NCBI RefSeq assembly: GCF_001667145.1
Contig: NZ_LZIF01000087.1
Coordinates: 100,486-164,485, forward strand
DNA: 64,000 nucleotides
DNA from: Mycobacterium sp. 852002-51971_SCH5477799-a
Lineage (GTDB): Bacteria; Actinomycetota; Actinomycetes; Mycobacteriales; Mycobacteriaceae
Direction of reading: 5' to 3'
A program made the position numbers and the translations under genes. The number at the start of each line of letters is the position of its first letter. Position 1 is the stretch's first letter. Below the pieces are notes generated by a model. That model did no database searches and was not told the DNA's origin. It saw only the letters and a program-made list of their open reading frames with translations. Below, piece after piece: positions 19,415 through 28,883 of this stretch.

Positions 19415-20584
19415 TCAGCGCAGCAACGCTCGCGACATCACCACGCGCTGAATCTGATTGGTGCCCTCGTAGATCTGCGTGATCTTGGCGTCACGCATCA
19501 TCCGCTCGACCGGGAAGTCGGTGGTGTAGCCGGCGCCGCCGAACAATTGCACGGCCGCCTCCGTCACATCCATGGCGGTGTCGGAGGCGAAGCACTTTGC
19601 GGCCGCGGAGATGAATCCGAGGTTCGGCTCGCCGCGTTCTGCGCGGGCGGCGGCGGTGTAGACCATCAACCGGGCGGCTTCGACCTTCATCGCCATGTCG
19701 GCCAGCTCGAACTGCACACCCTGGAAGTCCGAGATCGACTTGCCGAACTGCTTGCGCTCCTTGGTGTAGGCGACGGCGGCGTCCACGGCGCCCTGCGCGA
19801 GGCCAACCGCCTGCGCGCCGACGGTCGGGCGGGTGTGGTCGAGGGTCTGCAGTGCGGTCTTGAACCCGGTGCCGGGTTCGCCGATGATCCGGTCGCCCGG
19901 GATGCGGCAGTTCTCGAAGTACAACTCCGTGGTCGGTGAGCCCTTGATGCCCATCTTCTTTTCCTTCGGGCCGAAGGAAAAGCCCTCGTCGTCTTTGTGC
20001 ACCATGAACGCCGAGATGCCGTTGGCGCCTTTGTCCGGATCGGTCACCGCCATCACGGTGTACCAGGTCGACTTGCCGCCGTTGGTGATCCAGCACTTGG
20101 TGCCGTTGAGAATCCAGTCATCCCCGTCGGCCCTGGCCTTGGTCCGCATCGACGCCGCGTCGCTACCGGCTTCGCGCTCGCTCAATGCGTAGGAGGCCAT
20201 CGCCCCGTCCTTGGCCAGTGCCGGCAACACCTGCTTTTTCAGCTCCTCCGAGCCCTGCAGGATCAGGCCCATGGTGCCCAGCTTGTTGACGGCGGGGATC
20301 AGCGAAGCGGATCCGTCGACGCGCGCGACCTCTTCGATCACGATGCACGCGGCGACCGAGTCCGCGCCCTGACCGCCGTATTCCTCGGGAATGTGGACCG
20401 CGTTAAAGCCCGACGCGTTCAGCGCGTCCAGGGCCTCCTGCGGGAATCGGGAATTCTCGTCTACATCGGCGGCGTGCGGGGCGATCTCCTTCTCCGCCAG
20501 TGCCCGAATCGCCGCGCGCAGTTCGATGTGTTCCTCGGGCAGTTCGAACAAATCAAAGGTGGGGTCTCCGGCCCACTGAGCCAT
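19415..20584 (-). CDS. fadE25: Acyl-CoA dehydrogenase
   Basis: 389 residues, identical in length to M. tuberculosis FadE25. Flavoenzyme that makes the alpha-beta double bond of acyl-CoA. Recognisable motifs: YALSEREAGSDAASM and CWITNGGKSTWYTVMAV in the flavin/substrate region, AQAVGLAQGA, and QLFGGAGYTTDFPVERMMRDAKI with QIYEGTNQIQRVV at the C-terminus, where the catalytic Glu of the family is expected (YEGT). ATG 20584 is the family start; the frame stays open further upstream. Followed by purE-purK as in Rv3274c-Rv3276c. Chain-length specificity is not visible. Confidence 0.93.
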   Translation of the reverse strand: MAQWAGDPTFDLFELPEEHIELRAAIRALAEKEIAPHAADVDENSRFPQEALDALNASGFNAVHIPEEYGGQGADSVAACIVIEEVARVDGSASLIPAVNKLGTMGLILQGSEELKKQVLPALAKDGAMASYALSEREAGSDAASMRTKARADGDDWILNGTKCWITNGGKSTWYTVMAVTDPDKGANGISAFMVHKDDEGFSFGPKEKKMGIKGSPTTELYFENCRIPGDRIIGEPGTGFKTALQTLDHTRPTVGAQAVGLAQGAVDAAVAYTKERKQFGKSISDFQGVQFELADMAMKVEAARLMVYTAAARAERGEPNLGFISAAAKCFASDTAMDVTEAAVQLFGGAGYTTDFPVERMMRDAKITQIYEGTNQIQRVVMSRALLR

Positions 20585-20622
20585 GTCGGCCTCCTTGCAC
20601 TCTGCTGGATACGCCCGACTTT

Positions 20623-20644
20623 CCCCGCAAGCGGGGGGACCCCC
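20623..20644. repeat. GC-rich intergenic repeat, copy 1
   Basis: CCCCGCAAGCGGG followed by a G-run and CCCCC. A second copy with two or three changes is at 23799. The first half is a short palindrome (CCCCGC/GCGGGG). Both copies lie between consecutive minus-strand genes. I recall similar elements scattered through M. avium complex genomes. Confidence 0.55.
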
Positions 20645-20666
20645 ACCGTGGGCCATTGGCGCCGAG

Positions 20667-21188
20667 CTACTGGCCAGTAACCTTACCCTGACGCTGCTGC
20701 AGCGCCTCATCCTTGGCCCGCACGCTCCGCGCCAGCTGGTCCTGGAAGTCGACGATCCGCGCCCGCAGCGCCGGGTCCGACGAGCCGAGGATGCGCACGG
20801 CGAGCAGGCCCGCGTTGCGGGCGCCCCCGATGGAGACCGTGGCCACCGGGACCCCGGCGGGCATCTGCACGATCGACAGCAACGAGTCCAGGCCGTCGAG
20901 GCGCGCCAGCGGCACCGGCACCCCGATGACCGGCAGCGGCGTCGCGGACGCGACCATGCCGGGCAGGTGCGCGGCTCCCCCGGCGCCGGCGATGATCACC
21001 TCGATGCCCCGCCCGGCCGCCTCACGCGCGTAATCGAACATCACCTGCGGGGTTCGGTGCGCCGAGACGACCCGGACCTCGGCCGGCACGTCGAACTCGG
21101 CCAACGCCGTCGCGGCGTCGGCCATCACCGACCAGTCACTGTCGCTGCCCATGATCACCCCGACGCGAGGCGCTCTAGTCATGGTCAT
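20667..21188 (-). CDS. purE: N5-carboxyaminoimidazole ribonucleotide mutase
   Basis: 173 residues. Class I PurE; moves the carboxyl group from N5-CAIR to C4 in purine synthesis. [13 protein letters not shown] at the N-terminus and [15 protein letters not shown] with the catalytic His, then [14 protein letters not shown]. The start overlaps the purK stop by 4 bp (ATGA on the minus strand), so the two are translationally coupled, and PurK makes the PurE substrate. Matches Rv3275c. Confidence 0.96.
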   Translation of the reverse strand: MTMTRAPRVGVIMGSDSDWSVMADAATALAEFDVPAEVRVVSAHRTPQVMFDYAREAAGRGIEVIIAGAGGAAHLPGMVASATPLPVIGVPVPLARLDGLDSLLSIVQMPAGVPVATVSIGGARNAGLLAVRILGSSDPALRARIVDFQDQLARSVRAKDEALQQRQGKVTGQ

Positions 21189-22489
21189 TTATGCCGCTTC
21201 TCCTCATCGCTGCGCTCTGCATCGTCGCCGGCATGCGGATCCCATCCGTCCGTCCACTGCGCGTGTGACAACCAGTGTGCCGCCAGCTCGGCGCGTTCCC
21301 GCAGCTTCCCCACGCTTTCCTGGTCCGCCGGGCCGGAGCCGACGAAGTTGATGTGCCCGACCTTGCGGCCGGGACGTTCCTGTTTGCCGTAGAGGTGGAC
21401 GCGCGCGTGGGGCATCCGTGCGAACAGGTGATGCAGCCGCTCGTCGACGCTCATCTTCGGGGTTTCGGGCGCGCCCAGCACGTTGGCCATCACGGTCACC
21501 GGCGCGAGGGCGTCGGTATCGCCGAGCGGGTAGTCCAGTACCGCGCGCAGGTGCTGCTCGAACTGGCTGGTGCGCGATCCGTCCATGGTCCAGTGCCCGG
21601 AGTTGTGCGGCCGCATCGCCAGCTCGTTGACCAGCAGTTCGCCGTCGACCGTCTCGAAAAGCTCGACGGCGAGCACCCCGACCACGCCGAGCTCGGCCGC
21701 CAACCGCAACGCCAGCTGTTGTGCGGCGGCGGCCCGTTCGGCGGGCAGCTCCGGCGCGGGCGCGACCACCTGCACGCAGATCCCGTCTTTCTGCACCGTC
21801 TCGACGACGGGCCACGCCGCGCCCTGGCCGAACGGTGACCGGGCCACCAGGGCCGACAGTTCGCGGCGCAGGTTCACCTGCTCCTCGGCCATCAGCGGCA
21901 CATCGTCGGCCAGGAAGGCCTCGGCGATCTCACGGGCGTGTGCCGGGTCGCGCGCCATCCGCACCCCGCGCCCGTCGTAGCCGCCGCGGATCGCCTTGAC
22001 GACCACGGGGCCGGCTATGCGTCGCGCGAAGGCATCAAGTTCGTCGACGCCCCGGGTCTCGGCATAGCGGGGTACCGGGACGCCGAGGGCCTCGAGCCGG
22101 CGGCGCATCACGAGCTTGTCCTGCGCGTGCACCAGTGCTTGTGGCGGCGGCGCCACGTTGACGCCCTCGGCGACCAGCTTCTCCAGCAGTTCGTTGGGCA
22201 CGTGTTCGTGGTCGAAGGTCAGCACGTCGGCGCCCGCGGCCACCCCGCGAAGGTCGTCGAGATCGGTGTGCGAACCGATGACGACGTCGCGGGCGACCAG
22301 CGCGGCCGGCTCGTCGGCGGCAGTGGCCAGTACCCTCAGCGTCTGGCCCAGGGCGATCGCGGCTTGGTGGGTCATCCGGGCGAGCTGACCGCCACCGACC
22401 ATTGCGACCACGGGGACGCCGCGCGGGGCGGCGCGGGGAGCTGCGGTGGGGGCTGCGCCCGCTGGGCGTGTAGTCGGCACGGCCATCAT
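21185..22489 (-). CDS. purK: N5-carboxyaminoimidazole ribonucleotide synthase
   Basis: 434 residues, ATP-grasp enzyme that carboxylates aminoimidazole ribonucleotide with bicarbonate. [13 protein letters not shown] near the N-terminus, [15 protein letters not shown]-grasp loop, and [19 protein letters not shown] near residue 310. ATG at 22489 (double ATG) agrees with the M. tuberculosis start; an earlier in-frame ATG gives a basic extension not seen in the family. Residues 1-30 are an Ala/Pro-rich lead. First gene of purK-purE; divergent from the GtrA gene. Confidence 0.95.
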   Translation of the reverse strand: MMAVPTTRPAGAAPTAAPRAAPRGVPVVAMVGGGQLARMTHQAAIALGQTLRVLATAADEPAALVARDVVIGSHTDLDDLRGVAAGADVLTFDHEHVPNELLEKLVAEGVNVAPPPQALVHAQDKLVMRRRLEALGVPVPRYAETRGVDELDAFARRIAGPVVVKAIRGGYDGRGVRMARDPAHAREIAEAFLADDVPLMAEEQVNLRRELSALVARSPFGQGAAWPVVETVQKDGICVQVVAPAPELPAERAAAAQQLALRLAAELGVVGVLAVELFETVDGELLVNELAMRPHNSGHWTMDGSRTSQFEQHLRAVLDYPLGDTDALAPVTVMANVLGAPETPKMSVDERLHHLFARMPHARVHLYGKQERPGRKVGHINFVGSGPADQESVGKLRERAELAAHWLSHAQWTDGWDPHAGDDAERSDEEKRHK

Positions 22490-22585
22490 GGTGTCACGGC
22501 GAAACAAACCGGCGCCAAAGGCATGTTGACCGGCGCTGACACCGAATTGTTATGTACGATTTTGCGTCGAATTTGTGTCCGTCCG

Positions 22586-22591
22586 TAGACT
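22586..22591 (+). promoter_or_regulatory. -10 element of the GtrA gene (leaderless)
   Basis: TAGACT ends 8 nt before the GTG at 22600, with TTGCGT at a spacing of 18 bp as a poor -35. No ribosome site is visible. Confidence 0.4.
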
Positions 22592-22599
22592 GACGTGTT

Positions 22600-23259
22600 G
22601 TGTCCTTCGCCGAAGCCACGATCGCGCGTCTACCTAGGGTTATGCAGCCCTATTTGCAACGCCACCACGAACTGATCAAATTCGCCATCGTCGGCGGAAC
22701 CACATTCGTCATCGATTCGGCGATTTTCTATACGCTGAAGCTGACAATTCTGGAACCGAAACCGGTGACCGCAAAGGTGATTGCGGGCATTGTCGCGGTC
22801 ATCGCGTCTTATGTGCTGAACCGGGAATGGAGCTTCCGCAATCGCGGCGGGCGCGAGCGCCACCACGAGGCGCTGTTGTTCTTCGCGTTCAGCGGCGTCG
22901 GGGTGCTGCTGTCCATGGCTCCGCTGTGGTTCTCCAGCTACGTGTTGCAGCTGCGCGAGCCAACGGTGTCGCTGGCGGTGGAGAACGTCGCAGACTTCAT
23001 CTCGGCGTACATCATCGGGAACTTGCTGCAGATGGCGTTCCGGTTCTGGGCGTTCCGCCGCTGGGTGTTTCCCGATCAGTTTGCGCGCGACCCCGAGAAG
23101 GCGCTGGAATCCGCGCTTACCGCCGGCGGTATCGCCGAGATCTTCGAGGACGAGATCGAGGGCGGCAACGTCACGCTGCTGCGCTCCTGGCGCAACCGCG
23201 CCGGCCGGCTGGGTCAGCTGGGCGATTCCTCGGATCCCAGGGTGTCGAAGACTTCGTGA
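22600..23259 (+). CDS. GtrA-like membrane protein
   Basis: 219 residues with four hydrophobic segments (about 27-45, 55-75, 90-112, 125-147), typical of the GtrA family, whose members help move lipid-linked sugars across the membrane for cell-surface glycans. FAIVGGTTFVIDSAIFY is the characteristic first helix, and YVLNREWSFRNRGG the loop after helix two. The C-terminus is a soluble tail of about 60 residues. Matches Rv3277 in position. The last 46 bp overlap the convergent gene at 23214. Which sugar it handles is unknown. Confidence 0.85.
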   Translation: MSFAEATIARLPRVMQPYLQRHHELIKFAIVGGTTFVIDSAIFYTLKLTILEPKPVTAKVIAGIVAVIASYVLNREWSFRNRGGRERHHEALLFFAFSGVGVLLSMAPLWFSSYVLQLREPTVSLAVENVADFISAYIIGNLLQMAFRFWAFRRWVFPDQFARDPEKALESALTAGGIAEIFEDEIEGGNVTLLRSWRNRAGRLGQLGDSSDPRVSKTS

Positions 23260-23744
23260 TACAGCAGCGCGTGCACCTCGCGCAGCCGCGGAATGTCGTA
23301 GAACTCCAACGGATCTTGTGACGCCGATTCGATGATCAGCGTCCCCGTGCGGAACATGCGCTCGGTGATCCGGTCGCGGAATTCGACGCTGTTGATCCGG
23401 GCCAGCGGGATGTCGATGCCGGTGCGGGTGAGCACGCCGTGCCGGAACATCACCCGCCGGTTGGTCACCACGAAATGGGTGGTCAGCCAGCTCAGGAACG
23501 GCCACAACGTCAGCCAGCCCACGATCACCAGCCAGATCCCCCAGATGACGCCGTAGATGATGTTTTTGGCGAGTTGCTCCCAGTGCGTCGAGTTGAGGTA
23601 TCCGGAGCCGAATGCGGCCAGCCCGGTCACCCCGATGAGAACCAGCACCGGCCAGATCAACCGCTTCCAGTGCGGGTGGCGGTGCACGATGACGTGTTCG
23701 CCGGCGGCCAGAACGTTATCCGGGTAGCCCATGCCCGCCGACAT
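23214..23744 (-). CDS. PH-domain (DUF304) membrane protein
   Basis: 176 residues. Two transmembrane helices (about 32-48 and 63-85) followed by a bacterial PH-like domain (WLTTHFVVTNRRVMFRHG, IDIPLARINSVE, ESASQDPLEFYDI). Corresponds to Rv3278c (172). Function unknown; membrane-associated. The 3' end overlaps the convergent GtrA gene by 46 bp. Confidence 0.85.
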   Translation of the reverse strand: MSAGMGYPDNVLAAGEHVIVHRHPHWKRLIWPVLVLIGVTGLAAFGSGYLNSTHWEQLAKNIIYGVIWGIWLVIVGWLTLWPFLSWLTTHFVVTNRRVMFRHGVLTRTGIDIPLARINSVEFRDRITERMFRTGTLIIESASQDPLEFYDIPRLREVHALLYHEVFDTLGSEESPS

Positions 23745-23798
23745 TAGCTGGGCAACGCGACGATTCGCGGCTAACTAGGCCGATGGTGGCGACCCGTC

Positions 23799-23821
23799 CC
23801 CCGCAAGCGGGAGGTACCCCC
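23799..23821. repeat. GC-rich intergenic repeat, copy 2
   Basis: CCCCGCAAGCGGGAGG, then TACCCCC; nearly the same as the element at 20623. It lies between the PH-domain gene and birA, both on the minus strand. Confidence 0.55.
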
Positions 23822-23853
23822 AGCACCCGGCTCCGCCGCGCTTGCGATCGCCA

Positions 23854-24678
23854 CTAGCGCAAATGCACCACGTCGCCGGCCGCGACGACGACGGTCTGCC
23901 CGCCGCTTTCCAGGCAGAGCCTGCCCTGGTCATCGATGGCGCTCGCGGTGCCGTCTACCTGCTTGCCGCCGGGCAGGTGCGCGCGGACCCGGTTGCCGAT
24001 GGTCAGGCTGCGCGCCCGGTAGTCGGCGGCCAGCGCCCAGTCGGCCCCGCGCGCGGCGCGCCAGGCCACGATCCGCCGGCCCAGCTCCCGCAGCAGGGCC
24101 GACACCAGCCGGGTGCGGTCGGGCGCGGCGACGCCCAGGTCGAGCAGCGACGTCGCGTCGGGGCCGTCGATCTCCTCGGCGGACTGAGTCACGTTGAGCC
24201 CCAGGCCGATAACGACGACGGGCTTCGCCACCTCGGCGAGGATCCCGGCCAGCTTGCCCGGCGAACCCGGCGGGCCGGCCAGCACGTCGTTGGGCCATTT
24301 GAGACCCGCTCGCGCCCCGGTGCCCGCCAGCAGCGGCGTCACGGTGTCGACCACCGCCACCCCGGTGGCCAGCGGCAGCCAGCCCCATCCGGTGGTCGGG
24401 ACGTCGACGACGCTGACCCCGACCGACATGGTGATCTGGGCCCGCGGCGTGGCGGACCAGCCTCGGCCGTGCCGGCCCCGCCCGGCGGTCTGGTGCTCGG
24501 CGATCAGCACGGCACCGGCGACGTCGTCGCCCGACGCCGCCCGCGCCAGCAGGTCCGCGTTGGTGGAGCCGGTCTGCTCGACGACCTCGAGCTTGCGCCA
24601 GCCCAGCCCGGTGCCGATCAACTCGGCGCGCAATGCGCTCTCGTCCAACGGTGCTCGAAGCTGATCTCGTTCTGTCAC
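23854..24678 (-). CDS. birA: Biotin--[acetyl-CoA-carboxylase] ligase
   Basis: 274 residues, GTG start. Activates biotin to biotinyl-AMP and attaches it to the BCCP lysine. Motifs: GSTNADLLARA, the GRGRHGRGW nucleotide loop near residue 70, KWPNDVL near 125 and a C-terminal SH3-like end. There is no N-terminal helix-turn-helix, so it is a mono-functional ligase, as in M. tuberculosis (266). It lies near accD5, accE5 and accA3, whose product carries the target lysine. Confidence 0.94.
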   Translation of the reverse strand: MTERDQLRAPLDESALRAELIGTGLGWRKLEVVEQTGSTNADLLARAASGDDVAGAVLIAEHQTAGRGRHGRGWSATPRAQITMSVGVSVVDVPTTGWGWLPLATGVAVVDTVTPLLAGTGARAGLKWPNDVLAGPPGSPGKLAGILAEVAKPVVVIGLGLNVTQSAEEIDGPDATSLLDLGVAAPDRTRLVSALLRELGRRIVAWRAARGADWALAADYRARSLTIGNRVRAHLPGGKQVDGTASAIDDQGRLCLESGGQTVVVAAGDVVHLR

Positions 24679-24695
24679 CGCACCCAGCCTAGAAC

Positions 24696-26243
24696 TCAGG
24701 GCCGACGGTCGCGCATGTCCAGCACGGCCAAATGACTGAACAGCATGCTGGTTCCGATCGGGTTGCCCCCGCCGGGATAGGCCGTGCCGCTGGGTGCGGC
24801 CATGGTGTTACCCGCCGCGTACAGGCCGGGGATCGGGTTGCCGCAACGGTCGAGCACCCGCGCCGCGCTGTCGGTGCGCAGGCCGCCCTTGGTGCCCAGA
24901 TCGGAGATGCCGAACGCGGCGGCGTGATACGGCGGTGAGTCGATGGGCACCAGCGGCGACGCTCCGGCGGAGAACGCGCGGTCGAACGCCTCGTCGCCGC
25001 GGCCGAAGTCTTCGTCGACGCCTGCGGCAGCAAAGGCGTTGAACCGGGCCACCGTTGCCGCCAACCGCTTGCCCGGAATGCCGATCTTGGCGGCGAGCTC
25101 CTCCAGCGTGTCCGCGGTGTGCCACAGGCCCGCGGCGACGTACTTCTCGGTCTCGACGATGCTGACGTTGGCCGCCTTGACCGGCGGCACCTCGCCCTCG
25201 GAGTCGTCGTAGATCATCCAGTACGGCAACGTGAGCGACCCGTCGCGCAGCTGCGCGATGATCTCGCGGCCGGCCCGGTCGTAGGCCCGCGACTCGTTGA
25301 CGAACCGGTTGCCGTCCTGGTTGACGAAGATGCCGCCGGTGAACCACAGCGCGAAGGCGGACCGGCCGTCGGGATGCGTCATGCCCGGCGACCACCAGGC
25401 CTGGTCGAGCAGGTCGGTGTCGGCGCCCGCGGCGATGCCGGCCTGCAGCGCCAGGCCGCGACTCCCCGGACCGCCCATGGTGTCTCGCGACGTTCCCGGC
25501 ACGCCGTAGCGCCGCCGCAGCTCCTCGTTGGCTTCGAAGCCGCCGGCGGCCAGCAGCACTCCGCGGCGGGCGCGGATGGCGCGGCGCTGCCCGGCGGTCT
25601 CGACGATCGCGCCGGTGACCCGGCCGTCGGAACCGACCAGCTCGACCAGGGCGGTGTCGCGGCGCAGCGACGCCCTCGGGTACTGCCCGATGGCCTTGAG
25701 GAACCGGGCGATCAGGGCGCGACCCCCGACGTAGTAGTCCGAGGGGGGTTCGGTGCCGAGCCGGTCGGTGTCCAGCGGCCCGCGGATCGCCTCGCGGAAT
25801 TCGGGGGCGGCGGCCACTTTCAGGGGCTTGGCCGCGATGTGGCGCTGGCCGTCCAGCCGCGCCTTGGGCGCCTTGCCGTAGTAGTCGGGCCAGGGCAGCG
25901 GCACGAACTTCAGGTTCGGGTCGGCTTCCAGGTACTCGATCAGCGGCGCGCCGCCACGGACGTAGGTCTCCTGTAGCTCGGGCGGGGTTCGGTCGCCGAC
26001 CACGGCGCGGTAGTAGGTGAGCGCGTCCTCGATGGTGTCGTCGGTTCCGGCGCGGACCAGAACGGGATTGCACGGGAACCAGACGCCGCCCCCGCCGGAA
26101 TACGCGGTGGTGCCACCGAATTTCGAGGTCACCTCGACCAGCAGCACGTCGAGGCCTTCGCGCGCCGCGGTGTACGCACCGGTCAGGCCGCCGCCGCCCG
26201 ATCCCGCGATCAGCACGTCGCATTCGGCCGCCCAATCGACCAT
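24696..26243 (-). CDS. FAD-binding dehydrogenase, 3-ketosteroid dehydrogenase-like
   Basis: 515 residues. Dinucleotide motif LIAGSGGGGLTGAYTA at about residue 11, FGGTTAYSGGGGVWFP near 42, and the C-terminal FAD segment GLYAAGNTMAAPSGTAYPGGGNP (given here in parts) near 470. This pattern fits the fumarate reductase/KstD-like family acting on ketosteroids or related alicyclic ketones. The TetR gene ends 2 bp upstream in transcription order, so the two are one unit. No counterpart lies between birA and accD5 in M. tuberculosis. Substrate not determinable. Confidence 0.83.
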   Translation of the reverse strand: MVDWAAECDVLIAGSGGGGLTGAYTAAREGLDVLLVEVTSKFGGTTAYSGGGGVWFPCNPVLVRAGTDDTIEDALTYYRAVVGDRTPPELQETYVRGGAPLIEYLEADPNLKFVPLPWPDYYGKAPKARLDGQRHIAAKPLKVAAAPEFREAIRGPLDTDRLGTEPPSDYYVGGRALIARFLKAIGQYPRASLRRDTALVELVGSDGRVTGAIVETAGQRRAIRARRGVLLAAGGFEANEELRRRYGVPGTSRDTMGGPGSRGLALQAGIAAGADTDLLDQAWWSPGMTHPDGRSAFALWFTGGIFVNQDGNRFVNESRAYDRAGREIIAQLRDGSLTLPYWMIYDDSEGEVPPVKAANVSIVETEKYVAAGLWHTADTLEELAAKIGIPGKRLAATVARFNAFAAAGVDEDFGRGDEAFDRAFSAGASPLVPIDSPPYHAAAFGISDLGTKGGLRTDSAARVLDRCGNPIPGLYAAGNTMAAPSGTAYPGGGNPIGTSMLFSHLAVLDMRDRRP

Positions 26244-26245
26244 CG

Positions 26246-26872
26246 CTACTCCTGCGCCGCCGTCAATACGCTCTGGATCGCGGGCGCCAGCCGCGCGATC
26301 AGCGTGTCGGTGTCCGCTTCCGCGAGGATCCGAACTCCCACGATTCGTCGTCCGACGACGATACCGACCAACATCGACGACGCCAGACCGGCGCGCAGCG
26401 CCGCGTCGTCGGGGTCACCCGGTCGCGAGCGAACGCCGTCGAGCAGGCGAGCCTGAATGAACTCGCGCAGCTGCTCGTTGGCGCCGGCTTTTGCCCCACC
26501 TTCCGCCAGGGCTCCGCGCAGCATCGCCAGCAACGGCTCCGAGTCCCTCGGGTGGCCCTCCCACACGTCGAGGAAGGCGCGCACTACTCGCTCCCCGAGG
26601 TGTTCGTCGGGTCCTTCGAACGCGGATCCCAAGCGCGCCAATGCTTCCGGCGTGATCGACATGACCGCCCCGAACAGCTCGTCCTTCGACTTGAAGAACT
26701 GCATCACCAGCGACGCATCGACCCCGGCGTCGGCGGCGACCCGCCTGATCGTGGTGCCGGCATAGCCATCGGCGGCGAACCTCGCACGAGCCGCGTCCAA
26801 GATGGCCTGCCTGGTTGTGCTCGCCCCCGGCCGGCGGCCGCGGCGCCCGGCGGCAACTGGCTTGGCAGTCAT
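26246..26872 (-). CDS. TetR-family regulator
   Basis: 208 residues. N-terminal helix-turn-helix (about 18-63: [20 protein letters not shown], then [20 protein letters not shown]). The C-terminal ligand domain begins near 75. It precedes the flavin dehydrogenase by 2 bp and is divergent from accD5 over 104 bp that contain a palindrome ATTCGCGAAT 31 bp upstream of its start, a candidate own operator. It probably controls the dehydrogenase and perhaps accD5; both are inference from position. Confidence 0.85.
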   Translation of the reverse strand: MTAKPVAAGRRGRRPGASTTRQAILDAARARFAADGYAGTTIRRVAADAGVDASLVMQFFKSKDELFGAVMSITPEALARLGSAFEGPDEHLGERVVRAFLDVWEGHPRDSEPLLAMLRGALAEGGAKAGANEQLREFIQARLLDGVRSRPGDPDDAALRAGLASSMLVGIVVGRRIVGVRILAEADTDTLIARLAPAIQSVLTAAQE

Positions 26873-26903
26873 GGCGCCGGGTGAACCGGCAACTGCTGTT
26901 TAT

Positions 26904-26913
26904 ATTCGCGAAT
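26904..26913. promoter_or_regulatory. Palindrome upstream of the TetR gene
   Basis: ATTCGCGAAT, a perfect 10 bp palindrome in AT-rich DNA between the divergent TetR and accD5 genes. Candidate operator for the TetR protein. Confidence 0.35.
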
Positions 26914-26922
26914 CGCCGGCGA

Positions 26923-26944
26923 CTACTTAAGGGCTGCTTAAGGG
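26923..26944 (+). promoter_or_regulatory. Tandem 11 bp direct repeat in the accD5 promoter
   Basis: The unit CTNCTTAAGGG occurs twice back to back (third base A, then G). It covers the -35 region, 20 bp before the -10 element of accD5. An 11 bp period places both units on one face of the helix, as expected for a dimeric activator. Confidence 0.4.
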
Positions 26945-26963
26945 AGACCGACAGGGCTGCCGA

Positions 26964-26969
26964 TAACAT
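26964..26969 (+). promoter_or_regulatory. -10 element of accD5 (leaderless)
   Basis: TAACAT ends 7 nt before the ATG at 26977; no ribosome site is visible. Confidence 0.45.
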
Positions 26970-26976
26970 CGCTCCC

Positions 26977-28617
26977 ATGACGAGCGTTACCGACCACACT
27001 GCGGAACCCGCCGCCCAGCACAGCATCGACATCCACACCACCGCGGGCAAGCTCGCCGAGCTGCACAAGCGGCGCGAAGAGTCACTGCACCCGGTGGGCG
27101 AAGAGGCCGTCGAGAAGGTGCACGCCAAGGGCAAGTTGACCGCCCGCGAACGCATCCTCGCGCTGCTCGACGAGGACTCGTTCGTGGAGCTCGACGCGCT
27201 GGCCCGCCACCGCAGCAAGAACTTCGGCCTGGAGAACAACCGCCCGCTTGGCGACGGGGTGATCACCGGCTATGGCACCGTCGACGGGCGCGACGTGTGC
27301 ATCTTCAGCCAGGACGCCACGGTGTTCGGCGGCAGCCTCGGCGAGGTGTACGGCGAGAAGATCGTCAAGATCCAGGACCTGGCCATCAAGACCGGTCGCC
27401 CGCTGATCGGCATCAACGACGGCGCCGGCGCGCGGATCCAGGAGGGCGTCGTCTCGCTCGGCCTGTACAGCCGCATCTTCCGCAACAACATCCTGGCCTC
27501 CGGCGTCATCCCGCAGATCTCGCTGATCATGGGGGCGGCCGCCGGTGGGCACGTCTACTCCCCCGCCCTGACCGACTTCGTGGTCATGGTCGATCAGACC
27601 AGCCAGATGTTCATCACCGGGCCCGACGTCATCAAGACCGTCACCGGTGAGGACGTCACCATGGAGGAGCTGGGCGGCGCGCACACCCACATGGCCAAGT
27701 CGGGCACCCTGCACTACGTCGCCTCCGGCGAGCAGGACGCCTTCGACTGGGTCCGCGACCTGCTGAGCTATCTGCCGCCCAACAACGCCACCGACGCGCC
27801 GCGCTACGCCGAGCCGCACCCCCCGGGCGCCATCGAGGACAACCTCACCGAGGAGGACCTCGAGCTCGACACGTTGATCCCGGACTCGCCCAACCAGCCC
27901 TACGACATGCACGAGGTGATCACGCGCATCCTCGACGACGACGAATTCCTCGAGATCCAGGGCGGCTACGCGCAGAACATCGTCGTCGGGTTCGGCCGCG
28001 TCGAGGGCCGCCCGGTCGGGATCGTCGCCAACCAGCCGACCCAGTTCGCCGGCTGCCTGGACATCAACGCCTCGGAGAAGGCCGCGCGGTTCGTGCGGAC
28101 CTGCGACTGCTTCAACATCCCGATCATCATGCTGGTGGATGTCCCGGGCTTCCTGCCGGGCACCGGCCAGGAGTACAACGGCATCATCCGCCGCGGCGCC
28201 AAGCTGCTGTTCGCCTACGGCGAGGCGACGGTCCCGAAGATCACCGTCATCACCCGCAAAGCCTACGGCGGCGCCTACTGCGTGATGGGGTCCAAGGACA
28301 TGGGCTGCGACGTCAACCTGGCGTGGCCGTCGGCGCAGATCGCGGTGATGGGCGCCTCCGGCGCGGTCGGGTTCGTCTACCGCAAGCAACTGAGTGAGGC
28401 CGCCAAGGAGGGCAAGGACGTCGACGCGCTGCGGCTGCAACTGCAGCAGGAGTACGAGGACACCTTGGTCAACCCGTATGTCGCCGCTGAGCGGGGCTAT
28501 GTCGACGCGGTGATCCCGCCGTCGCACACCCGCGGTTACATCGGCACGGCGCTGCGTCTGCTGGAACGCAAGATCTCCCACCTGCCCCCCAAGAAGCACG
28601 GGAACATCCCCCTATGA
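26977..28617 (+). CDS. accD5: Acyl-CoA carboxylase beta subunit (carboxyltransferase)
   Basis: 546 residues (M. tuberculosis AccD5 548). Transfers CO2 from carboxybiotin to propionyl-CoA or acetyl-CoA. Motifs: [52 protein letters not shown] (crotonase-type oxyanion region), [17 protein letters not shown] and the second lobe [22 protein letters not shown] 26977 is supported by the homologue start and the -10 element. Its stop overlaps the accE5 start by 4 bp. Acts with AccA3 (30982) and AccE5 and needs biotin attached by BirA. Confidence 0.96.
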   Translation: MTSVTDHTAEPAAQHSIDIHTTAGKLAELHKRREESLHPVGEEAVEKVHAKGKLTARERILALLDEDSFVELDALARHRSKNFGLENNRPLGDGVITGYGTVDGRDVCIFSQDATVFGGSLGEVYGEKIVKIQDLAIKTGRPLIGINDGAGARIQEGVVSLGLYSRIFRNNILASGVIPQISLIMGAAAGGHVYSPALTDFVVMVDQTSQMFITGPDVIKTVTGEDVTMEELGGAHTHMAKSGTLHYVASGEQDAFDWVRDLLSYLPPNNATDAPRYAEPHPPGAIEDNLTEEDLELDTLIPDSPNQPYDMHEVITRILDDDEFLEIQGGYAQNIVVGFGRVEGRPVGIVANQPTQFAGCLDINASEKAARFVRTCDCFNIPIIMLVDVPGFLPGTGQEYNGIIRRGAKLLFAYGEATVPKITVITRKAYGGAYCVMGSKDMGCDVNLAWPSAQIAVMGASGAVGFVYRKQLSEAAKEGKDVDALRLQLQQEYEDTLVNPYVAAERGYVDAVIPPSHTRGYIGTALRLLERKISHLPPKKHGNIPL

Positions 28618-28883
28618 CCCAACCGACCGACGACGTGCAGGCCGACGGGGCCGAGGACGCCTCGCAGCCGCAGACGCACGAGCCGCACATCCAGATCCTC
28701 AAGGGTGAGCCGACCGCCGGGGAGGTGGCCGCGCTCGTCGCGGTGCTGGGATGCGCCGGCGGTGCGCCGGAACCGGAGCAGCCCGAGCGGACCCGCTGGG
28801 GTCTGCCGGTCGACCGCTTGCGTTTCGCGATGACCAACTTCCAGCGGCTGACGTTCCAGCAAATGACCCACATGAGGCAGTGA
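28614..28883 (+). CDS. accE5: Acyl-CoA carboxylase epsilon subunit
   Basis: 89 residues. Small subunit that bridges the alpha and beta chains of mycobacterial acyl-CoA carboxylase. The conserved core is [20 protein letters not shown] and [10 protein letters not shown] near the C-terminus. It lacks the long N-terminal extension of the 177-residue M. tuberculosis protein. ATGA overlap with accD5, and its own stop overlaps the maf start (GTGA), so three genes are translationally coupled. Confidence 0.9.
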   Translation: MTQPTDDVQADGAEDASQPQTHEPHIQILKGEPTAGEVAALVAVLGCAGGAPEPEQPERTRWGLPVDRLRFAMTNFQRLTFQQMTHMRQ

